Of a stretch of DNA of 9,384 nt, positions 1-7,128 are shown one piece after another. How positions within the stretch are numbered: position 1 is the stretch's first letter; each line of letters begins with the position of its first letter. The notes beneath the pieces were generated by a model that was not told the origin of the DNA, did no database searches, and saw nothing but the letters and a program-made list of their open reading frames with translations. This DNA comes from an uncultured Clostridia bacterium. Lineage in GTDB: Bacteria; Bacillota; Clostridia; Christensenellales; Maliibacteriaceae. Made by a program: the position numbers and the translations under genes. The stretch spans positions 1-9,384 of the forward strand of contig CAKTSO010000067.1 of assembly GCA_934613185.1 (NCBI GenBank), given 5' to 3'.

Positions 1-84
1 TTTAGAAACAACTTGTGGCAGCATAATCGGCTTTACATATCATGCCGTATTTTTTGACGATTGTTTTCTTATCTGGAGGCAGCT

Positions 85-531
85 TTATTCTTTTCTTTTT
101 CTTTCGAAATATCGCTGCAAAACTTCGGCGCACGGCTCCTTCATCAAGCCGCCCGCGCATTTTGCGTGGCCGCCGACGTTGGGGTCGGCGGGAAGATTTG
201 CGCGGCTGCCCGCGCAGCCGAGCGCGTCGTCGAACGCGCCGAAGATCACCGTGTCGATGCGGCTTTGCGCGATCGCCCCGGCGCACATGACGCACGGCTC
301 GAGCGTCACGAACATCGTGCAGCCGTCGAGCCGCCAGTCGCCCAATCTTTGCGCCGCGGCGCGGATGGCCTCGATCTCGGCGTGGGCGGTGGGGTCGCAG
401 TTCTGCATTCTTCTGTTGTGCCCGCGCGCGATGATTTTGCCGCCTTTGACGATCACCGCGCCGACGGGGACTTCGTCTTCTTCGAGCGCCCGCCGCGCCT
501 CAAAAAGCGCCTCGGTCATATAGGGATCCAT
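85..531 (-). CDS. tadA: tRNA-specific adenosine-34 deaminase TadA
   Basis: Zinc-dependent cytoplasmic deaminase that converts wobble adenosine 34 to inosine, classically in tRNA-Arg(ACG). The 148-residue product has the usual TadA length. The family signatures are visible: DPTAHAEIEAI (residues 46-56, with zinc ligand H50 and proton-shuttle E52) and LEPCVMCAGAI (78-88, with zinc ligands C80 and C83). The HNRR..DPTAHAE context favours TadA over a cytosine or guanine deaminase. The ATG at 531 is preceded by GGGGAGGG (538-545) at good spacing; a second in-frame ATG four codons later (517-519) lacks this support. It lies 15 nt after the phosphatase stop, so it is probably on the his transcript. 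Odd point: the stretch that in E. coli TadA reads roughly MNHRVE is VGGHAK here (about residues 119-124), and extra cysteines occur at 106 and 125. The gene ends 84 bases from the window edge with no visible terminator. Confidence 0.93.
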   Translation of the reverse strand: MDPYMTEALFEARRALEEDEVPVGAVIVKGGKIIARGHNRRMQNCDPTAHAEIEAIRAAAQRLGDWRLDGCTMFVTLEPCVMCAGAIAQSRIDTVIFGAFDDALGCAGSRANLPADPNVGGHAKCAGGLMKEPCAEVLQRYFERKRKE

Positions 532-546
532 AAAACACCCTCCCCG

Positions 547-1362
547 TCAATCGATCGGCACGTCGACGAAGCGCCCGTTTCGAAATTCCGCCGCTGCTTT
601 GTAGCCGCAGGCCTTCGCAAGCCGTTTCGCTTGCGAAAAATACGCGCAGATGCCGTCCGTCGAATGCGCGTCGGCCGAAAGCGTGATCCGCGCGCCGTGC
701 TCGCGCATTGCCCGCAAGAGCCACGGGGCGGGGTAGGGCGCGGTGCGATAGCCGCGCGCCGTCGCGCCGGTATTGATCTCGAAGATCGCGCCCGTTTTGC
801 ACAGCGCGTCGAGCGCCCGAAGCGCCGCGGCGCGATAGCGCGGGCTTTGCTCGTCGATCAAAGGCAGGCGCTCGTTAAACTTCGTGATCAAATCGAAATG
901 GCCGACGATATCGCAGCGCGTGACGTCGAAAATTCGCGAAAGCGTGTCGTAATACGCCTCGGCGAAGGCATGGACGTCGCCGCCGAAGCCCTGCTTTACG
1001 TTTCGTTCAAAGCCTTCGACGCTCTCGTCGACGGAAAAATATTCCCCGTTTTTGAAAACATAATGCACGGAGCCGATGACGAAATCGAGGTTCGTTCGGT
1101 CGGCGGGCGGGGAAAAGATATCCTGCTCGATCCCGAGGGAAATCTCGATTTTGCCGCGATACTTCTCTTTCAAGCGCAGAATTTCGTCCCGATAGGACAA
1201 AAACGCGCCCGATTTCATGCCGCCGGGCGGATCGAAAGGGGTCTCGCTGTGCTCGGAAAAGCCGATTGCCGTGCAGCCTTTTTCGATTGCCACGCGAACC
1301 ATGTCTTCCGCGGAAGCGGCCCCGTCGGCAAAATTCGTATGGTTATGCAGCCCGGCGTGCAT
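547..1362 (-). CDS. hisK: histidinol-phosphatase, PHP family (HisK/HisJ type)
   Basis: Removes phosphate from L-histidinol phosphate, the step before HisD. The 271-residue product matches the PHP-type histidinol phosphatases of Bacillota and is unrelated to the HAD-type phosphatase fused to HisB in enterobacteria. Likely metal ligands follow the PHP pattern: HNH (H6, H8), SEH (H38), GIEQD (E79), GSVH (H100), VGHFD (H155) and SADAH (D231, H233). EINTGA (195-200) is also typical. The ATG at 1362 shares its A with the TGA stop of hisIE (TGATG), and AGGAG lies 11 nt upstream (1374-1378), so translation is probably coupled. The reading frame stays open further upstream through hisIE, but that part is a shadow without PHP sequence. 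Since hisB here is monofunctional, this gene fills the phosphatase gap in the pathway, which makes the assignment stronger than the fold alone would. Confidence 0.92.
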   Translation of the reverse strand: MHAGLHNHTNFADGAASAEDMVRVAIEKGCTAIGFSEHSETPFDPPGGMKSGAFLSYRDEILRLKEKYRGKIEISLGIEQDIFSPPADRTNLDFVIGSVHYVFKNGEYFSVDESVEGFERNVKQGFGGDVHAFAEAYYDTLSRIFDVTRCDIVGHFDLITKFNERLPLIDEQSPRYRAAALRALDALCKTGAIFEINTGATARGYRTAPYPAPWLLRAMREHGARITLSADAHSTDGICAYFSQAKRLAKACGYKAAAEFRNGRFVDVPID

Positions 1363-2009
1363 CAGGTCATCTTCTCCTGCTTGACCTTGTGGTCGATGAC
1401 GTGGCGCGAGGCGAGCTCTTTTCGGATCTCGTCGGTCGAGATTCCCTGCTCGACCATCAGCACCATCAGATGATACGCAAGGTCGGCGATCTCGTAGACC
1501 GTCTCTTTGCGATCCTCGGCCTTGGCGGCGATGATGACCTCGGTGGACTCCTCGCCGACCTTCTTTAAAATTTTGTCGAGCCCCTTTTGGAACAGATAGG
1601 TCGTGTACGAGCCCTCGGGCAGGTCGCGCTTTCGACCCTTCAAAAGCTCGAAGAGGCCGTCGAAGGAAAATTCGCCGCGCTCGCTTGATTCGAAAACGCG
1701 GTCGTTGAAGCAGGAATCCGTCCCCAAATGGCAGGCGGGGCCGTCTTTGTCGACCAGAACGACGAGTGCGTCGCGGTCGCAGTCCGCCGTGATCGAGACG
1801 ATGTGCTGAAAATTGCCGGACGTCTCGCCCTTTCGCCACAGGCATTGACGCGAACGGGAATAAAAGCAGGTCTTCTGCTCCTTCATGCTGATCTCGAGGC
1901 TTTCGCGGTTCATATACGCCAGCGTCAGAACCTTGCGCGACCAGGCGTCCACGACGATCGCGGGGATGAGGCCGCGCTCGTCAAACTTCAATTCGTCGAT
2001 GTTGAGCAT
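1362..2009 (-). CDS. hisIE: bifunctional phosphoribosyl-AMP cyclohydrolase / phosphoribosyl-ATP pyrophosphatase HisIE
   Basis: Performs steps 2 and 3 of the pathway: hydrolysis of phosphoribosyl-ATP to phosphoribosyl-AMP, then opening of the adenine ring to ProFAR. The 215-residue product carries both domains in the usual order. The N-terminal PRA-CH domain (about 1-110) has LWRKGETSG (57-65), the acidic metal site DCDRD (D76, D78, D80) and zinc cysteines C77, C93 (GPACH) and C100 (DSCF). The C-terminal PRA-PH domain (about 115-205) has EGSYTTYLF (132-140) and the helix KKVGEESTEVIIAAK (149-163), whose glutamates bind Mg. The ATG at 2009 is preceded by AAGGAG (2020-2025) at 10 nt. A 30-nt AT-rich gap separates it from hisF, the longest gap in the operon, and no hairpin is obvious there. 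Its stop overlaps the phosphatase start by one base. Confidence 0.97.
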   Translation of the reverse strand: MLNIDELKFDERGLIPAIVVDAWSRKVLTLAYMNRESLEISMKEQKTCFYSRSRQCLWRKGETSGNFQHIVSITADCDRDALVVLVDKDGPACHLGTDSCFNDRVFESSERGEFSFDGLFELLKGRKRDLPEGSYTTYLFQKGLDKILKKVGEESTEVIIAAKAEDRKETVYEIADLAYHLMVLMVEQGISTDEIRKELASRHVIDHKVKQEKMT

Positions 2010-2039
2010 CGTTTCGGTTCTCCTTATTGAAAATTAAAA

Positions 2040-2798
2040 TCACAGCCGCACGCAGACGCCCGCGTCGTGCAGCGTCCGCTTCAAATGCGCGATCTCCACC
2101 TGCCCGAAGTGGAAGATGGAGGCGGCAAGCCCCGCGTCCACGCCGGGAAGCGTTTGGAACAGCCTGACAAAATCCTCCTCGCAGCCCGCGCCGCCGGACG
2201 CGACGACGGGGACGGAGACGACATTGCAGACCGCCTCGAGCATCGGCAGGTCGAACCCGCCCTTGACGCCGTCGGTGTCGATGCTGTTCAGCACGACCTC
2301 GCCCGCGCCCTCGCCGACGCAGCGGCGGATCCATTCGACGGCCTCCATGCCGGTGTCCTCGCGGCCGCCCTTTGCGAACACGCGAAATTCGCCGTCCACG
2401 CGCTTGACGTCCGCCGAAAGCACGACGCACTGGCTGCCGTAGCGCCGCGCGGCCGCGCCGACGAGCGACGGATTGCGGATCGCGCCGGAGTTGACGCTGA
2501 CCTTATCCGCGCCGCATTTTAACACGCGGTCGAAATCCTCGAGCGAGTTGATGCCGCCGCCGACGGTCAAGGGGATAAAAATCTCCCGCGCGACGTCTTT
2601 CAAAATGTCCGTGAACAGCGCGCGGTTTTCCGCCGAGGCGGTGATGTCGTAGAAGACCAGCTCGTCCGCGCCGCCGTTTGTGTAATAGCGCGCCAGCTCC
2701 ACGGGGGAGGACACGTCGGACAGGCCTTCGAAGTTCACGCCCTTGACGACGCGGCCGTCTTTTACGTCCAGACAGGGGACGATCCGTTTGGCAAGCAT
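2040..2798 (-). CDS. hisF: imidazole glycerol phosphate synthase cyclase subunit HisF
   Basis: Cyclase half of the HisH-HisF complex. It uses ammonia channelled from HisH to convert PRFAR to imidazole glycerol phosphate and AICAR, and AICAR returns to purine synthesis. The 252-residue (beta/alpha)8 barrel has the usual length. Motifs seen: RIVPCLDVKDGRVVKG (5-20) with catalytic D11, phosphate-binding PLTVGGGI (76-83), the second catalytic aspartate D130 in LSADVKR, and the second phosphate site around VVASGGAG. The two-fold repeat of DV..GR and GGG motifs is typical of HisA/HisF. The start is the ATG at 2798. Its Shine-Dalgarno AAAGGAGG (2810-2817) lies 11 nt upstream and inside the last codons of hisA, with only 6 nt between the genes. 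The partner hisH is two genes upstream, with hisA between them. Confidence 0.98.
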   Translation of the reverse strand: MLAKRIVPCLDVKDGRVVKGVNFEGLSDVSSPVELARYYTNGGADELVFYDITASAENRALFTDILKDVAREIFIPLTVGGGINSLEDFDRVLKCGADKVSVNSGAIRNPSLVGAAARRYGSQCVVLSADVKRVDGEFRVFAKGGREDTGMEAVEWIRRCVGEGAGEVVLNSIDTDGVKGGFDLPMLEAVCNVVSVPVVASGGAGCEEDFVRLFQTLPGVDAGLAASIFHFGQVEIAHLKRTLHDAGVCVRL

Positions 2799-2804
2799 GG
2801 CTTT

Positions 2805-3527
2805 TTAGTCCTCCTTTGCAATCGAAATCGCGCGCGCAAGATCGAGCGCGCCGGTGTACAGCGCCTTGCCGACGATCGCGCCGCCGAGGCCGATTTTTTT
2901 CAGCGTCTCGATGTCCGAATCCGTGCTGACGCCGCCGGACGCGACGAACGACAGCTTCGGAAATTCTTTCGTCAATTTTCGATAAAGTTCCAGATTCGTG
3001 CCGCCGAGCATCCCGTCGCGGGAGATGTCGGTGCAGATGACCGCGCCCGCGCCGAGCGACTCCAGCTTCGCGCAGAACTCCTCGCACGAAACGCCGCCGT
3101 CGTCGAGCCAGCCGTGCGTCATGACGCGCCCGCCGTTTACATCCACGCCGACGGCGATCTTTTCGCCGTAGGTCTCCAGCGCTTTTTGCAGAAATTCGGG
3201 GTCGTCGACCGCGGCGGAGCCTAAGATGACGCGCCACGCGCCCGCCGAAAGATACGTTTCGACCATGTTCAGATCGCGAATGCCGCCGCCGATCTCGATG
3301 TCCATGCCGCTTTGCTCGATCAATTCGCAGACGGTTCTGAAATTGTCCGCCGCGCCGCTTTTGGCGCCGTCCAGATCGACGACGTGCAGCGCCGTCGCGC
3401 CCGCGGCGCAGAAGCGTTGAGCCGTGACGACGGGCTCGGCGCCGTAGACGGTTTTTTGCTCGTAATCGCCGCGCACGAGGCGCACGGCCTGTCCGTCGAT
3501 CAGATCGATCGCGGGAAAAATCTGCAT
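2805..3527 (-). CDS. hisA: ProFAR isomerase HisA
   Basis: 1-(5-phosphoribosyl)-5-[(5-phosphoribosylamino)methylideneamino]imidazole-4-carboxamide isomerase, an Amadori rearrangement giving the HisF substrate. The 240-residue barrel shows FPAIDLIDGQAVRL (4-17) with catalytic D8, EIGGGIRD (78-85) for phosphate, VGVDVNGG (126-133) with the second catalytic aspartate D129, TDISRDGMLGG (166-176) and the second phosphate loop VASGGV (195-200). DLDGAKSG fits HisA and separates it from HisF. The frame stays open about 230 bases upstream, but protein similarity begins at the ATG at 3527, which has AAAGGGG (3534-3540) 6 nt before it, a weaker G-rich Shine-Dalgarno. The gap to hisH is 28 nt. The last codons (AAG GAG GAC TAA) double as the ribosome binding site of hisF. 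Confidence 0.97.
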   Translation of the reverse strand: MQIFPAIDLIDGQAVRLVRGDYEQKTVYGAEPVVTAQRFCAAGATALHVVDLDGAKSGAADNFRTVCELIEQSGMDIEIGGGIRDLNMVETYLSAGAWRVILGSAAVDDPEFLQKALETYGEKIAVGVDVNGGRVMTHGWLDDGGVSCEEFCAKLESLGAGAVICTDISRDGMLGGTNLELYRKLTKEFPKLSFVASGGVSTDSDIETLKKIGLGGAIVGKALYTGALDLARAISIAKED

Positions 3528-3555
3528 AAAAATCCCCTTTCTTTCGGACGACCGA

Positions 3556-4161
3556 TCAGATCGCGCAGAACGCGCGCAGGATCGAAAGCCCGACCTCGCC
3601 GCTTTTTTCCGGGTGGAACTGCGTGCCGCAGACGTTGTCCCGCGCCGCGGCGGCGGTGACGGTCGTGCCGTAATCGGTCGTGGCGAGGAGCGCCTCGCCG
3701 CAGTCCTCGGCGTGGAACGAGTGGACGAAATAGACGAAATCGCCCTCGTTCGTGTTCGCAAACAGCGGATGCTCCCGCACGATGTGCAGGCTGTTCCAGC
3801 CGATCTGCGGAATTTTATAGCTTTCGTCGGGTACGGGTATGCGGCGCACGCAGCCGGGAAGAAGCCCCAGCCCCGCGTGATAGCCGTATTCCTCGCTCGC
3901 GTCGAACAGAAGCTGCATCCCGAGGCAGATCCCGAGCAGCGGCGTACCCTTTTTGGCGACGGACTTCACCGCCTCGTCCAGTCCGCCTGCGCGAAGGCGC
4001 GCGGCGGCGTCCGCAAATGCGCCGACGCCGGGCAGGATGACACGGTCGGCCTTATAAATTTCATCGGGGTCGGACGAGACGCGGACGGGTTCGCCGATGA
4101 ATGCGAACGAGCTTTTGAGCGAAAACAGATTGCCCACGCCGTAATCGATGATGACGTTCAC
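3556..4161 (-). CDS. hisH: imidazole glycerol phosphate synthase glutamine amidotransferase subunit HisH
   Basis: Class I glutaminase that feeds ammonia to HisF. The 201-residue product has the normal length. The Cys-His-Glu triad is visible: C79 in the nucleophile elbow GICLGMQLLF (77-86), and H183 with E185 in TQFHPEKSG (180-188). IDYGVGNL (5-12) and LPGVGAF (43-49, the oxyanion-strand region) are also typical. The start codon is GTG (4161-4159), three bases after the hisB stop. It is supported by AAGGGGG (4173-4179) at 11 nt, located in the final codons of hisB, and by the family N-terminus (IDYGVGNL normally begins within a few residues of the start). No ATG could serve without removing that motif. 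Tight spacing to hisB suggests coupled translation. Confidence 0.97.
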   Translation of the reverse strand: MNVIIDYGVGNLFSLKSSFAFIGEPVRVSSDPDEIYKADRVILPGVGAFADAAARLRAGGLDEAVKSVAKKGTPLLGICLGMQLLFDASEEYGYHAGLGLLPGCVRRIPVPDESYKIPQIGWNSLHIVREHPLFANTNEGDFVYFVHSFHAEDCGEALLATTDYGTTVTAAAARDNVCGTQFHPEKSGEVGLSILRAFCAI

Positions 4162-4164
4162 GCG

Positions 4165-4752
4165 TCACAGCACCCCCTTGCTCGACGGAATCTCGGACGC
4201 AAATTCGGGGTCGACGGCGACGGCGCGGCGCAGCACGCGGCCGATGCCCTTGAACGCCGCCTCGATGATGTGATGCGTGTTTTTGCCCGCGATGAGGCGG
4301 ACGTGCAGCGTGATCCCCGCGCGGCGCGCGAAGCCGGTCAGAAATTCCTCGACCAGCTCGGTGTCGAACGTGCCGACCTTCTGCGCGGGAAGCGGCAGAT
4401 CGAGCGTCAGACTTCCGCGGCCGGAAATGTCGACGGCGACGAGCACGAGCGATTCGTCCATCGGCAAAAAGCAGTCGGCGTAGCGCGTGATCCCGCGGCA
4501 GTCGCCCAGCGCCTGTGCCAGCGCGTCGCCCATGCAGATGCCGATGTCCTCGACGCTGTGATGGTCGTCCACGTCCGTGTCGCCGACGCATTTGACGTCC
4601 AGGTCGAATTTGCCGTGCTTGCACAAAAGCGTCAACATGTGGTCGAGGAAGCCGACGCCCGTGTCGATCGCGCCGCGCCCCGCACCCTCGAGCGTGAGGG
4701 AGACCGAGACGTCCGTCTCCGCCGTTTTGCGGCTGATGTTCGCCGTTCTCAT
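4165..4752 (-). CDS. hisB: imidazoleglycerol-phosphate dehydratase HisB (monofunctional)
   Basis: Mn-dependent dehydration of imidazole glycerol phosphate to imidazole acetol phosphate. The 195-residue product is the dehydratase alone, without the N-terminal HAD phosphatase of enterobacterial HisB, consistent with the separate PHP phosphatase downstream. Metal-site motifs: GFLDHML (34-40), DDHHSVEDIG (62-71) and KNTHHIIEAAFKG (157-169). SGRG (110-113) and the C-terminal SSKGVL ending are also typical of the family, which forms 24-mers. The ATG at 4752 is preceded by CGGAGG with its core at 4761-4765, 8 nt before the start, inside the 15-nt gap after hisC. Its last codons carry the hisH ribosome binding site. 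Confidence 0.98.
   Translation of the reverse strand: MRTANISRKTAETDVSVSLTLEGAGRGAIDTGVGFLDHMLTLLCKHGKFDLDVKCVGDTDVDDHHSVEDIGICMGDALAQALGDCRGITRYADCFLPMDESLVLVAVDISGRGSLTLDLPLPAQKVGTFDTELVEEFLTGFARRAGITLHVRLIAGKNTHHIIEAAFKGIGRVLRRAVAVDPEFASEIPSSKGVL
4173..4179 (-). promoter_or_regulatory. ribosome binding site supporting the GTG start of hisH
   Basis: AAGGGGG on the minus strand, 11 nt before GTG at 4161-4159 and inside the end of hisB. Its G-rich form resembles the hisA site (AAAGGGG, 3534-3540). Pairing with the 16S tail would include a G-U pair. Confidence 0.65.
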
Positions 4753-4767
4753 AACAATATCCTCCGT

Positions 4768-5829
4768 TTATTCGGCGGACAGGATCTCGTCCGTCCGTTT
4801 CAAAAATTCGTCCATCTGCTCCCGCGTGCCGATCGTCACGCGGACGTAATCGCGAATGCGCGCCGCGCCGAAGTGCCGCACGAGCACGCCGCGCGATTTG
4901 AGCGCCAGATAATAATCTTCGCCGCCCATTTTCGGCGGCTTTGCGAACAGGAAGTTCGTGACCGACTCGGTAACTTTGAACCCGCGCAAAACCAGCTGCG
5001 CGCGGACGTATTCGCGCACGCGGGCGACCTCGAGGCAGTGCGCCTCGTCGTATGCGCCGTTTGCAAGCGCCGCAAGCCCCGCCGCCTGCGTCATGGAATT
5101 GATGTCGTAGGGATTTGTGGAGTATTTGATCTTCTCCAAATCGGCGATGAGTCCCGCCTGCGCGACGGCGAACCCCAGGCGCGCGCCCGCCATGGAGCGG
5201 CTCTTTGAGAACGTCCGAACAATTAAAAGATTGTCGTATTTTGCAATCAGCGGCAGGCAGCTTTCCGCGCCGAAGTCGACGTAGGCCTCGTCGATCACGA
5301 CGACGCGATCCGTGTCGCTCGAGACGAGCCGCTCGACCTCTTCGACCGAAAGCGCGAGCCCCGTCGGCGCGTTCGGGTTGGCGATGACGACCATGCCGGT
5401 TTTTCCGATATAATCGTCGACGCAGACGGTGAAATCCGCCCGAAGGGGAATTTCCTCGTGCGGCACGCCGTAAAGCTCGGCGTAGACGGGGTAGAACCCG
5501 TAGGTCACGTCGGGATACAGCGCGCCGTGATCGCCGTCGCAAAACGCCATGAACGAAAAATTCAGAATGTCGTCCGACCCATTGGAGACGAAGATGTTTT
5601 CGCTCTTCACGCCGTAGGCCGCCGCGAGCGCCTCGCGCAGCTTTTTCGCCGTGGGGTCGGGATAAAGCTGCAGGCGTTTCGCCGCCTCCGCCGCCGCGCG
5701 GATCGTGTCCTCGGCGGGCGGGAAGGGGGATTCGTTGGTGTTCAGTTTGATGTACTGCTTATCCTGCGGCTGCTCTCCTGGGGTGTAGGCCTCCAGCGCC
5801 CGGAAGCGTTCGCTCAAAAAACGGCTCAA
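4768..5829 (-). CDS. hisC: histidinol-phosphate aminotransferase HisC
   Basis: PLP-dependent fold-type I aminotransferase converting imidazole acetol phosphate and glutamate to histidinol phosphate and 2-oxoglutarate. The 353-residue product is of normal length. Seen in order: KLNTNESPFPP (28-38), LYPDPT (55-60), NGSDDIL (83-89, PLP phosphate region), NPNAPTG (151-157), VVIDEAYVDF (177-186, with D180 contacting the PLP ring) and RTFSKSRSMAGARLGF (205-220), with Schiff-base lysine K209. The start codon is TTG (5829-5827), which overlaps the hisD stop by four bases (TTGA). GGAGG (5840-5844) lies 10 nt upstream, and no in-frame ATG occurs before residue 94, within the fold, so TTG is well supported. 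The hisIE, hisA-F-H and hisB context makes HisC preferable to other class II aminotransferases. Confidence 0.96.
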   Translation of the reverse strand: MSRFLSERFRALEAYTPGEQPQDKQYIKLNTNESPFPPAEDTIRAAAEAAKRLQLYPDPTAKKLREALAAAYGVKSENIFVSNGSDDILNFSFMAFCDGDHGALYPDVTYGFYPVYAELYGVPHEEIPLRADFTVCVDDYIGKTGMVVIANPNAPTGLALSVEEVERLVSSDTDRVVVIDEAYVDFGAESCLPLIAKYDNLLIVRTFSKSRSMAGARLGFAVAQAGLIADLEKIKYSTNPYDINSMTQAAGLAALANGAYDEAHCLEVARVREYVRAQLVLRGFKVTESVTNFLFAKPPKMGGEDYYLALKSRGVLVRHFGAARIRDYVRVTIGTREQMDEFLKRTDEILSAE

Positions 5830-7115
5830 AACAGTTCCACCTCCGGATCGATGCGGATGACGGCGCTCTTGGCGTGGCCGCCGAGCCCCTCCTCCTGCGC
5901 GAAGTCGTAGACGTCCGCCGCGACGCCCGCAAGCGCCGCGCGGGTGTAGTAAAGATACTGCGTCTTTTTGATGAAATCGTCGACGCTCAAGGCGCTGGAA
6001 AAGCGCGCCGTGCCGCCCGTGGGGAGCGTGTGGTTCGGGCCGGCGAAGTAATCGCCGAGCGCCTCGGGCGTGTAGCGCCCCAAAAAGACGCTGCCCGCGT
6101 TTTTGACCTGTTCCAGACGGTCGAAGCAGTTGTCGACCATCAATTCCAGATGCTCCGGCGCGATGCGGTTGGCGACCTCGATGGCCTCGTCGATGTTCTT
6201 GGCGATGATGATCTTGCCGTTGTTGTCGATCGACGCGCGGGCGATCTCGGCGCGGGGGAGCTTCGGGATCTGGCGCTCGATCTGCTTTGCGACGGCCTGC
6301 GCCATGAGGAAGGACTCCGTCACGAGCACGGCGGAGGCGTTTTTGTCGTGTTCGGCCTGCGACAGAAGGTCCGCCGCGACGATCTTCGGGTCGTTCTTGG
6401 CGTCGGCGACGATCAGAATCTCGCTCGGGCCGGCGATCATGTCGATGGCGACCTGCCCGAAGACCTGCCGCTTTGCCTCGGCGACGTAGATGTTCCCGGG
6501 GCCGACGATCTTGTCCACGCGGGGAACACTCTCGGTCCCATAAGCAAGCGCGGCGACGGCCTGCGCGCCGCCGATTTGGAAGATGCGGTCGACGCCCGCG
6601 ACGTGCGCCGCGGCCAAAATGGCGGGCGCGATCCTGCCGCCCGCGGTGGGCGGAGAGACCATGACGATGTTTTTGCAGCCCGCGAGCTTCGCGGGGATGG
6701 CGTTCATCAAAACGGTGGACGGGTAGGCCGCCGTGCCGCCGGGGACGTAGATACCGACGTTCTCGATCGGCATGATCTTCTGCCCGAGGACAATGCCGCC
6801 GATCTGCTTCATTTCATAGCCCGTGCGGATCTGGCGCTTGTGATAGGCGCGGATGTTTTTGGAGGCGTTCTCCAAAAGCTCCATGAAATCCTCGCCGACT
6901 TCCTCGCACGCCGCGTCGATCCTATCACGCGTGACCTCCAGCGGGCTCGGCGCGGCGCCGTCGAATTTTTCGCAGTATTCGATCAGCGCGGCGTCGCCGC
7001 GGGCGATGACGTTGCCGATGATCTCACGCACGGGCGCGGACACGTCGGTCGTGTCCTTCGTGCGGGCAAAGATCTTGTCTTCCTCGACTTCTCCCATTTG
7101 GAAAATGCGGATCAT
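5826..7115 (-). CDS. hisD: histidinol dehydrogenase HisD
   Basis: Zinc- and NAD-dependent enzyme that oxidises histidinol through histidinal to histidine, the last pathway step. The 429-residue product matches the family. Motifs: VPGGTAAYPS (124-133), GPGNIYVAEAKRQVFG (205-220), DMIAGPSEIL (225-234), LSQAEHD (251-257, with zinc ligands Q253 and H256), IAPEHLEL (318-325, with the catalytic Glu-His pair E321/H322), GDYFAGPNHTLPTGG (354-368, with D355 as zinc ligand and H362) and EGLGGHA (409-415, with zinc ligand H414). The ATG at 7115 has a strong AAGGAGG (7124-7130) 8 nt before it that overlaps the hisG stop TAA. The frame is open upstream within hisG, but those residues do not belong to the family. 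The final bases form the ribosome binding site and the TTGA overlap with hisC. Confidence 0.98.
   Translation of the reverse strand: MIRIFQMGEVEEDKIFARTKDTTDVSAPVREIIGNVIARGDAALIEYCEKFDGAAPSPLEVTRDRIDAACEEVGEDFMELLENASKNIRAYHKRQIRTGYEMKQIGGIVLGQKIMPIENVGIYVPGGTAAYPSTVLMNAIPAKLAGCKNIVMVSPPTAGGRIAPAILAAAHVAGVDRIFQIGGAQAVAALAYGTESVPRVDKIVGPGNIYVAEAKRQVFGQVAIDMIAGPSEILIVADAKNDPKIVAADLLSQAEHDKNASAVLVTESFLMAQAVAKQIERQIPKLPRAEIARASIDNNGKIIIAKNIDEAIEVANRIAPEHLELMVDNCFDRLEQVKNAGSVFLGRYTPEALGDYFAGPNHTLPTGGTARFSSALSVDDFIKKTQYLYYTRAALAGVAADVYDFAQEEGLGGHAKSAVIRIDPEVELF
5840..5844 (-). promoter_or_regulatory. ribosome binding site supporting the TTG start of hisC
   Basis: GGAGG on the minus strand, 10 nt before TTG at 5829-5827 and inside the last codons of hisD. 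No ATG near this position is in the hisC frame, so the site fixes the unusual start codon. Confidence 0.75.
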
Positions 7116-7128
7116 AACGTTCTCCTCC

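Noticed and set aside
2..84. Possible small minus-strand gene or terminator after tadA
   Set aside because: The open tail (MICKADYAATSCF) has no ribosome binding site. The only inverted repeat (GCAT/ATGC around 21-44) is weak and has no T-run. Too little sequence remains to judge.
61..1473. Long plus-strand open frame of 470 codons opposite tadA, hisK and hisIE
   Set aside because: It is antisense to three recognised genes, its translation is Arg/Ala-rich with no motif, and GC-rich codon bias explains the lack of stops.
3613..5208. Plus-strand open frame of 531 codons opposite hisH, hisB and hisC
   Set aside because: Antisense shadow of three genes with intact catalytic motifs; no ribosome binding site and no recognisable domain.
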